42,585 nt of DNA, taken from the NCBI RefSeq assembly GCF_000308815.1, contig NZ_BAFX01000193.1, positions 1-42,585 of the forward strand, read 5' to 3'. How positions within the stretch are numbered: the first letter of the stretch is position 1; the number at the start of each line of letters is the position of its first letter. Below, piece by piece: positions 29,924-36,061 of the stretch. The notes under the pieces were generated by a model, which had not been told where the DNA came from, did no database searches, and saw nothing but the letters and a program-made list of their open reading frames with translations. The DNA is from Nocardia concava NBRC 100430 (lineage in GTDB: Bacteria > Actinomycetota > Actinomycetes > Mycobacteriales > Mycobacteriaceae). Position numbers and translations under genes: made by a program.

Positions 29924-31023
29924 CGGCCCGCTGCCCCAGCTGCGGCACCTTCGCCGCCGACACCGACCGCTTCTGCGAGGCCTGCGGCCGCAAGCTCGGC
30001 GTCCGGCTGATCGCGCTGCCGCCCAAGGAATTCCGGCCCGGCTCCGGCTCGACCGTGCCGGTCGCCGACGCCGCCCGCAACGCGCGCATGGATCCGGTGA
30101 CGGGGACCACCGCCACCTTCGAATCCGGTCCCGCGGCCGACTGCACCGGGTGCGGCGGCAGCGAATTCGATCCCGACGGGTACTGCTCGTCCTGCGGTGA
30201 ACTCGGGCCGGAGCGCGATCGCTTCGAGGCCGATCTGGGCACCACGTGCCTGGTCACCGATCGCGGACTGCTGCACGCCCGCAACGAGGACGCCGTCGCC
30301 GCGGCCGTGGTCGAGGGCGCGAATCCCGAACGGCCGGCCGCGGCGGTCATCACCGTCTGCGACGGGGTCTCCACCTCCGAGGATCCGCAAGCCGCCTCGG
30401 GCGCGGCGGTCCGGGCGGGCCTGGACGCCTGCCTGACCGCGCTGTCGCAGGACCTGCCCGCCGAGGACTGCGCCATGGCCGGGCTCACCGCCGCGGCGGC
30501 CGCGGTCAAGGCGGTCGGGACGCCGGACGGCAAATCGCCGTCGTGCACCTATGTTTCGGCCATCGTGCAGTTCGGCGCCGACGGCGGTGCGGTCGTCACC
30601 GTCGCGAATGTCGGTGACAGCCGGGCCTATTGGCTCTCCGGCGACCCGCAGCGGCTCACCGTCGACGACACCCTGGCCCAGGCCATGGTCGACAACGGCC
30701 TGCTGGACGCCGCCACCGCCATGGACGGCCCGCACGCGCACGTGCTCACCCGCTGGCTGGGCGCCGACAGCGAACACCAGTGGTCCGCCAATTGCGTTCG
30801 GACCCTGCGCACCACCGAGCCCGGCGTGCTGCTGCTGTGCAGCGACGGACTGTGGAACTACCTGCCCGAGGCGGCGGCCCTGTCCCGCTTCACCGGCACG
30901 CTGCCCGCCCTGCCGGCGGCGCGCGCCCTGGTGGAGCACGCACTGGGGGCGGGCGGGAAGGACAACATCACCGTCGCCCTCGTACCTGTACCGTCACGAG
31001 CATCAACAGGAGACACCCCGTGA
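29920..31023 (+). CDS. PP2C-type protein phosphatase with two zinc ribbons
   Basis: A 367-aa metal-dependent Ser/Thr phosphatase. Two N-terminal zinc ribbons (C5, C8, C19, C22 and C75, C78, C89, C92) resemble those of the kinase next door. The PP2C core (about 105-360) has the metal-binding and signature motifs TDRGLLHARNEDA, VCDGVS, VANVGDSRAYW, LLLCSDGLWN and GGKDNITVAL. GTG 29920 overlaps the pknG stop by 4 nt and has GAGGA at 29908-29912. It is the likely opponent of PknG, removing phosphate from the same targets (inference from coupling and shared ribbons). Confidence 0.9.
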   Translation: MTARCPSCGTFAADTDRFCEACGRKLGVRLIALPPKEFRPGSGSTVPVADAARNARMDPVTGTTATFESGPAADCTGCGGSEFDPDGYCSSCGELGPERDRFEADLGTTCLVTDRGLLHARNEDAVAAAVVEGANPERPAAAVITVCDGVSTSEDPQAASGAAVRAGLDACLTALSQDLPAEDCAMAGLTAAAAAVKAVGTPDGKSPSCTYVSAIVQFGADGGAVVTVANVGDSRAYWLSGDPQRLTVDDTLAQAMVDNGLLDAATAMDGPHAHVLTRWLGADSEHQWSANCVRTLRTTEPGVLLLCSDGLWNYLPEAAALSRFTGTLPALPAARALVEHALGAGGKDNITVALVPVPSRASTGDTP

Positions 31024-32306
31024 CTTCCGCTGAGAACAAAGGCCTTTCGGTCGCCGTCGACCAGAACGAATTCCTCGCCGAGGGGGCGCGCACGGTCGAC
31101 GCCATCGTCACCGTGGAGGCCACCGACGCACTGGTGGTCGCCGCCACGCCGCAGGATCGGGTGGAGATCCTGATCATCGATACTTCCGGATCCATGGGCG
31201 GCTCCGACAAATTCGCGCACGCGCGCCGGGCCACCCTCGCCGCGCTCGACGTCATGCCCGACGGCACCCGCTTCGCCATCGTCGAGGGCACCGACAAGGC
31301 GCAGGTCGTATATCCGCGCCAGGGCGCATCGGCCATCGCCAGCCGCCAAGAGCGCGCCAATGCGCGCCACGCCCTCGACAAGCTGTCCCCGCACGGCGGT
31401 ACGGCCATGGGCACCTGGCTGGGGCTGTCGCGGCTGATCGCGCAACAGCATCCGGGGGCGATGGTGCACGCCATCCTGCTCACCGACGGCAAGAACGAGC
31501 ACGAGAAGCCCGAACAGCTGGCGCGGGAGATCCGGGCCTCGGAGGGCGTGTTCACCTGCGACTGCCGCGGCGTCGGATTCGACTGGGAGGAAAAGGAACT
31601 GCGGGCCATCGGGTCGGCGCTGCACGGCACCGTCGATATCGCGCCGTCCCCTGACCTGCTGGCCCAGGACTTCGCGTCGATGATGGAAACCTCGATGGCC
31701 AAGGCGATTCCGGACCTCACGCTGCGCTTGTGGACGCCGGTGGGTACCCGGATCGTGTTCGTCAAGCAGGTCGCGCCGTTCATCGAGGATCTCACCGGGC
31801 GGCGCACCGAGCTCGGGCCGCAGGTGGGCGAATACCCGCTGGGCTCCTGGGGTGCGGAGGATCGCGACTATCACGTGCAGCTGGAACTGGAACCGGCCGC
31901 GCCGGACCGGGAGAAGCTGGCCGCGCGGGTGAGCGTGCTCGCCGACGGGGAGATCCTCGGGCAGGGTCTGGTCAAAGCCATCTGGACCACCGATACCGAC
32001 AAGTCGGCTCGTATCAGTCGCCGGGTCGCCCACTACACCGGTCAGGCCGAGCTGGCCGAGGCCGTGCAGGAGGGGCTGACCGCCCGCAAGCAGGGCGACG
32101 AGGCCACGGCCACCGCGAAACTCCAGCGGGCCTACCACCTGGCCACCTCGTCGGGCAATGAGAACACCGCCAAGCTGCTGCTCAGCGTGGTCGACGTGGT
32201 GGATCCGCGCACCGGCACCGTCCGGCTGCGGCCCGGCGCCGACGAGGACGCGATGGTGCTCAGCGTGCGCTCGACCAAGACGGCTCGCGTCCGCAAGGAG
32301 CCGTGA
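31020..32306 (+). CDS. von Willebrand factor A domain protein
   Basis: A 428-aa cytosolic vWA protein. The metal-ion-dependent adhesion site is complete: DTSGS (54-58), Thr128 in GGTAMG and Asp156 in LLTDGKN. Beta-rich and helical segments follow (about 235-428), with no signal peptide or membrane helix. Such domains assemble protein complexes; vWA plus kinase plus PP2C also make up TerY-P and T6SS PpkA/PppA systems. GTG 31020 overlaps the phosphatase stop by 4 nt and has AGGAGA at 31008-31013. A role as scaffold for kinase, phosphatase or FHA partner is inferred. Confidence 0.9.
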   Translation: MTSAENKGLSVAVDQNEFLAEGARTVDAIVTVEATDALVVAATPQDRVEILIIDTSGSMGGSDKFAHARRATLAALDVMPDGTRFAIVEGTDKAQVVYPRQGASAIASRQERANARHALDKLSPHGGTAMGTWLGLSRLIAQQHPGAMVHAILLTDGKNEHEKPEQLAREIRASEGVFTCDCRGVGFDWEEKELRAIGSALHGTVDIAPSPDLLAQDFASMMETSMAKAIPDLTLRLWTPVGTRIVFVKQVAPFIEDLTGRRTELGPQVGEYPLGSWGAEDRDYHVQLELEPAAPDREKLAARVSVLADGEILGQGLVKAIWTTDTDKSARISRRVAHYTGQAELAEAVQEGLTARKQGDEATATAKLQRAYHLATSSGNENTAKLLLSVVDVVDPRTGTVRLRPGADEDAMVLSVRSTKTARVRKEP

Positions 32307-32956
32307 TGGCGTTCTGTACCGAGGGGCACGAGTCGACCGCGACGGATTACTGCGATATCTGCGGGGCGCCGATCGGCGTCCAGCTGGGCGCGGTGCTGCC
32401 GCCGACCACGCTGTGCCCGGAGTGCGGCGCGCCCTCGGAGGGGCGGTTCTGCGAGAACTGCGGGCACGATTCGGAAATGCCCGCGCCGCCGGTGCTTCCG
32501 GTCGTGGAGCGGGGCGAGCCGGAACCGACGATGGTGAACACCGCCGAGACGGTGTGGGTCGCGACCGTGTCCGCGGATCCGGCCCACTACGCGCGCATGC
32601 GGGCGCAGAAGGGACCCGATCTGGAGCGGGTCGACTTCCCCGACTACTACCCGGATCGGCGAATCGCCTTGGCGGGGCCCAATATTCTGATCGGCAAGCG
32701 GAGTGTGTCGCAGGGGGTGCATCCGGATATCGATCTGTCGATCGCTCCGGCCGATATCGCGGTGTCGCGTTCACACGCGATCCTGCACATCGACGGGGAG
32801 GGTGTGACGGTCACCGATCTGGGGTCCACCAACGGCACCTGTCTCAATGACAGCCCGGATCCGATCCCACCGAAGACGCCGGTGCCGTTGCGGAATGGGG
32901 ATCGCATTCACGTCGGCGGGTGGACCACGATCACGGTGAATCTCGAAGCGCAGTAA
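32306..32956 (+). CDS. FHA-domain protein with N-terminal double zinc ribbon
   Basis: A 216-aa protein. Residues 4-20 (CTEGHESTATDYCDICG) and 38-53 (CPECGAPSEGRFCENCG) are zinc ribbons of the type found in the operon's kinase and phosphatase; the first has His or no residue in one ligand place. The C-terminal FHA domain (about 120-214) has IGKR, SRSHA (154-158) and DLGSTNGT (171-178), the phosphothreonine-binding residues. It differs from GarA/OdhI, which have no ribbons and a phosphorylated N-terminal ETTS-type motif that I do not see here. ATG 32306 suits AAGGAG at 32295-32300; the vWA stop overlaps it (TGATG). Confidence 0.9.
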   Translation: MAFCTEGHESTATDYCDICGAPIGVQLGAVLPPTTLCPECGAPSEGRFCENCGHDSEMPAPPVLPVVERGEPEPTMVNTAETVWVATVSADPAHYARMRAQKGPDLERVDFPDYYPDRRIALAGPNILIGKRSVSQGVHPDIDLSIAPADIAVSRSHAILHIDGEGVTVTDLGSTNGTCLNDSPDPIPPKTPVPLRNGDRIHVGGWTTITVNLEAQ

Positions 32957-33008
32957 TTCGAGCAAATCGGCGATCTTGGTCCCTCGTCCAAGTTAGGCTC
33001 CCGGCTCT

Positions 33009-34031
33009 ATGAGCCTGACCCGGAGAGACTTCGCCCGCACCACCCTGGCCGCCGCCGTCGGCGCCGCCACCACCGCGCTGACCGGCACCGCGGCGCAGGC
33101 GGTTCCGCATCTGCGGACCGTCGGCGCGCCGCCGCAGGCGTGGATGTCGGCGCTGTCGGATGCGACCTCGCTGTTGCGGCTGACCATTCCGGGGACGCAT
33201 GACTCCTGTGCGGTCGATCCGGCCAATGGCACCGAATGGGCGCACACCCAGAATTGGTCGCTGCCCGATCAATTCGCGCACGGGATCCGGTTTCTGGATA
33301 TCCGCTGCAACGGGCTGCAGGATCACACCTCCGATTCGTTCGGGGTGTATCACTCCGGGTTCTATCAGGGCATAACCTTCGATGCCGTGCTGGATCAGTG
33401 CCGGACGTTCCTGTCCCGCAATCCCGGTGAGGTGATCATCATGCGGGTCAAGAAGGAGGACGGGACCAACAACGATGTCGGTGCGGACTTCGAGCGAATC
33501 TTCAAGGGCTACTTGGATACCAAGGGCTACCGCTCGCTGTTCTGGATGGAGAACCGCATTCCCGCCCTCGGCGAGGTGCGTGGCCGCATCATCCTGATCG
33601 CGCAATTCAGCAACTCACTGGGCTGCCTGCAATGGCCCGGCGGCGACAACGGCGTCTTCACCACCGACCGCTTCTATCTCCAGGACCGGTACAAGGATCG
33701 CGGGCTGGCCGGATTGGATTCCGGCTCTTCAGATCTCGGTTCATCCAAATCCGGTTCCGGCACCGGCTCCTCGGGTGGCGACAAGTTCACCTACGTCAGC
33801 GCCTGCTTCGACAAGGCGGCCAACGACCCGTCAAACACCCTGCAGTACATCAACTTCACCAGCTTCGCCGACAACGCCTGGCCCAAGGACAACGCCGCCG
33901 CCATCATGCCCAAGGTCGAGGCCTACCTCACCGCCCACCGCACCCAGCCCGCCCACTTCGGCATCATCCCCATGGACTTCCCGGACCAGTTCCCGGAGGT
34001 GCTGAACCTGCTGCTGGAGCGCAACATCTAA
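33009..34031 (+). CDS. Tat-exported phosphatidylinositol-specific phospholipase C-like protein
   Basis: A 340-aa PI-PLC X-domain protein, which cleaves the phosphodiester of inositol lipids. The twin-arginine signal is SLTRRDFARTTLAAA. Catalytic His residues are in TIPGTHDSC and GVYHSGFYQG, and RFLDIRC and EVIIMRVKKE complete the core. A Ser/Gly-rich low-complexity insert (about residues 237-258) sits before the last strands, DKFTYVSACF. No RBS precedes ATG 33009, but a TAGGCT -10-like box lies at 32994-32999, so the mRNA could be leaderless. Inositol lipids are abundant in mycolate-containing actinobacteria, so a role on envelope or host lipids is possible. Confidence 0.88.
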   Translation: MSLTRRDFARTTLAAAVGAATTALTGTAAQAVPHLRTVGAPPQAWMSALSDATSLLRLTIPGTHDSCAVDPANGTEWAHTQNWSLPDQFAHGIRFLDIRCNGLQDHTSDSFGVYHSGFYQGITFDAVLDQCRTFLSRNPGEVIIMRVKKEDGTNNDVGADFERIFKGYLDTKGYRSLFWMENRIPALGEVRGRIILIAQFSNSLGCLQWPGGDNGVFTTDRFYLQDRYKDRGLAGLDSGSSDLGSSKSGSGTGSSGGDKFTYVSACFDKAANDPSNTLQYINFTSFADNAWPKDNAAAIMPKVEAYLTAHRTQPAHFGIIPMDFPDQFPEVLNLLLERNI

Positions 34032-34042
34032 TCCGGCTATTT

Positions 34043-34056
34043 TAGAACACGTTCTA
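34043..34056. promoter_or_regulatory. KstR-type operator upstream of SDR
   Basis: TAGAAC-AC-GTTCTA fits the KstR consensus TNNAACNNGTTNNA at every position and is symmetric through all six base pairs of each arm. It lies 47 bp ahead of the SDR start and next to a TATTTT -10-like box at 34038-34043. KstR represses cholesterol and steroid breakdown genes in Mycobacterium, Rhodococcus and Nocardia. Confidence 0.6.
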
Positions 34057-34102
34057 CACGGGTGGCGTTCCCTGACCGCCCGGGCCATGGATTGGAGAAG
34101 GT

Positions 34103-34855
34103 ATGGCGGGCAATGATGCCGGGCGCTTCGAGGGCCGCGTCGCGGTCGTGACCGGAGCGTCCTCCGGCCTGGGCGAGGCGGTGGCGCGGCAGCTCCGCGA
34201 CGGCGGCGCGAAGGTCCTCGGCGTCGGCCGCGACAAGGACCGCCTCGCGTCCGCCTTCGACGGCGACGAATCCTCCTGGCTGGCAGCCGATCTCACCGAC
34301 CCCGACACCGCTGCGGAGATCGTCCGGGCCTGCGTGGACCGTTTCGGCAGTCTCGACATCCTCGTGAACGCCGCAGGCGCCCACACCATGCGCCACACCG
34401 CCGACGTCACCAACGCCGACTGGCACCACGACCTCGCCATCAACCTCAACGCCCCCTTCTACCTCTCCCGGGCAGCCCTCCCCCACCTCCTCGCCACCTC
34501 CGGCTGCATAGTCAACGTCTCCTCCATCGCGGGCCTCGAAGGCCAGGCCTACTCAGCCGCCTACTGCGCCGCCAAACACGGCCTCATCGGCCTGACCCGA
34601 GCCATGGCCCTCGAATTCGACTCCAAGGGCATCCGCATCAACTGCGTCTGCCCCGGCGGCATGACCACCCCCATGGTCACCAACTTCACCTTCCCCGAAG
34701 ACCCCGACTACACCCTCATCATGAAAATCGCCGCCGCCCGAGGCCTCATGGACCCCACCCAGGTCGCCAACGTCATCACCTTCCTCTGCTCCCCCGAAGC
34801 CTCCGCCGTCCACGGCGCCATCTACACCGTCGACAACGGCAAGATGTCCCTCTAG
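34103..34855 (+). CDS. SDR-family oxidoreductase, possibly steroid-linked
   Basis: A 250-aa classical short-chain dehydrogenase. The cofactor motif TGASSGLG is at residues 17-24, NAAG at 89-92, and the active site is Ser141, Tyr154, Lys158. GGAGAAGG at 34094-34101 sets ATG 34103. Sequence alone does not identify the substrate. The KstR-type operator just upstream suggests a hydroxysteroid dehydrogenase or a step of cholesterol breakdown, as for several KstR-regulated SDRs. The stop codon overlaps that of the convergent membrane gene in the shared CTAG. Confidence 0.88.
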   Translation: MAGNDAGRFEGRVAVVTGASSGLGEAVARQLRDGGAKVLGVGRDKDRLASAFDGDESSWLAADLTDPDTAAEIVRACVDRFGSLDILVNAAGAHTMRHTADVTNADWHHDLAINLNAPFYLSRAALPHLLATSGCIVNVSSIAGLEGQAYSAAYCAAKHGLIGLTRAMALEFDSKGIRINCVCPGGMTTPMVTNFTFPEDPDYTLIMKIAAARGLMDPTQVANVITFLCSPEASAVHGAIYTVDNGKMSL

Positions 34856-35403
34856 ACCGCAGGCTTATTGGCCAGCCACCGAGAGGTACTGGGCCAGAAC
34901 GTCAGCACCAACTGGGCGACATTGAACGCGGCGCCGATGATCCCGAAGATGGTGAAATCCCAGTTCACCGAGACATTGTCGCCGCCATAGTCACGAACGA
35001 AATGGTTGTACATCGCGATCGTCAGCCCGATCGAACTGACAAGCGTCCCGATCCCACCGATCCCCAACAGCACCTGAGAGATCCGCTTCCGCATCAACAT
35101 CAGAATCCCGCCGATCAGCAGCAGCACCCCGAACCCCACAGCCACCAGCAAGAACAACTTCACCCTGCCCCAAAACCCGCTCGGGTCGAGGTCTGGATCG
35201 GTCTCCAGCAAAGGCAAAGCGAGAGAACCGAGTACAGCCCGAGCCCCACCCAGCAAACTCAAAACGCCGGCAATTATCGCGGTTACGGACTTCGGCGAGG
35301 GTGCAACGGGCGGCGGACCGTACGGATATGCACCGTAGGCATACTGCGGGGACGGCTGCCCGGCCCCCTGATACGGCTGCTGCGGAAAATGCGGACCGGA
35401 CAT
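34852..35403 (-). CDS. Small four-helix membrane protein with Pro/Tyr-rich N-terminus
   Basis: A 183-aa protein. Residues 1-38 are rich in Pro, Gln, Gly and Tyr (QPSPQYAYGAYPYGPPP). Four hydrophobic segments follow: about 40-62, 82-105, 112-132 and 150-172. The arrangement is that of the common actinobacterial DUF4190/DUF4064-like small membrane proteins of unknown role. ATG 35403 has GGGGGAG a few bases upstream. The 170-bp region ahead of it holds an 8-bp inverted repeat (ATCGAGAA at 35487-35494, TTCTCGAT at 35513-35520). Function is unknown. Confidence 0.8.
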   Translation of the reverse strand: MSGPHFPQQPYQGAGQPSPQYAYGAYPYGPPPVAPSPKSVTAIIAGVLSLLGGARAVLGSLALPLLETDPDLDPSGFWGRVKLFLLVAVGFGVLLLIGGILMLMRKRISQVLLGIGGIGTLVSSIGLTIAMYNHFVRDYGGDNVSVNWDFTIFGIIGAAFNVAQLVLTFWPSTSRWLANKPAV

Positions 35404-35573
35404 GACTGCGACTCCCCCAGATATAAACGATCTGCCCCGCAGCAGCCTAGTTCCACCCTGCCCAGAATGCACTGGCATACACAAACATCGAGAAGACTTG
35501 TCCACCACCGCATTCTCGATGAATGGCTCGAAACCCCTACTGGCGGAGCGCGCCAGCGAGGGACTCTGGCGGC

Positions 35574-36053
35574 TCACGTGTGTTCGCGTTGGGTCAGGCG
35601 GCGGATGGCGGCGGCTCGGATGCGGCGGGTTCGGCCGTGGGTGGCAAGGAGGGTGAGGGCTGCGGGGGTGGAGGCTAAGTCGGTGGCCTTGTACTGAAAC
35701 CAGTTCGAGGCGGCTAGGACTGATTCGGTGGTCCAGGCGGTGTTGAGGACGATGGAGCGGAGTAGGGTCCATTCGTTCAGGCGGCGGGTGAGGAAGTCTC
35801 GGTTCGCGATGGTTGCGGACATGCGGAATGCCCAGTCGGGGAAGGTCGCTTCGGTGAGGAGTTGGGCGGCTCGGTGGTCCAGGTGGCCAACGAGTGCGGC
35901 GTCGGCCATGACGTCGTCCGGGTCGCTCAGAATCGCGCGGATGACAGCGATCTCCGCCTCCGGGGCGACCTGCGCCAGTTCTTGTTGATACCGAGCGAAT
36001 CGTCGGTGCTCGTCCGGTTCGGGATCGGACGGCGAGTCGGCGGGGGTGTTCAT
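35574..36053 (-). CDS. Hypothetical helical protein behind the STAND gene
   Basis: A 159-aa, acidic then basic, predicted helical protein (VAPEAEIAVIRAILSDPDDV, then AAQLLTEATFPDWAFRMSAT, ending in RRIRAAAIRRLTQREHT). I do not recognise a family; the spacing of its helices is a little HEAT-like. It begins 8 bp after the STAND gene's stop with no clear RBS, so it is probably translated by coupling. That makes it a candidate partner, effector or immunity-like protein for the STAND ATPase (inference). Confidence 0.7.
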   Translation of the reverse strand: MNTPADSPSDPEPDEHRRFARYQQELAQVAPEAEIAVIRAILSDPDDVMADAALVGHLDHRAAQLLTEATFPDWAFRMSATIANRDFLTRRLNEWTLLRSIVLNTAWTTESVLAASNWFQYKATDLASTPAALTLLATHGRTRRIRAAAIRRLTQREHT

Positions 36054-36061
36054 GGGTCGGG

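Noticed and set aside
32306..32956. FHA protein as GarA/OdhI itself
   Set aside because: GarA/OdhI is shorter, has no zinc ribbons and carries an ETTS-type phosphorylation motif at its N-terminus, none of which fits this protein.
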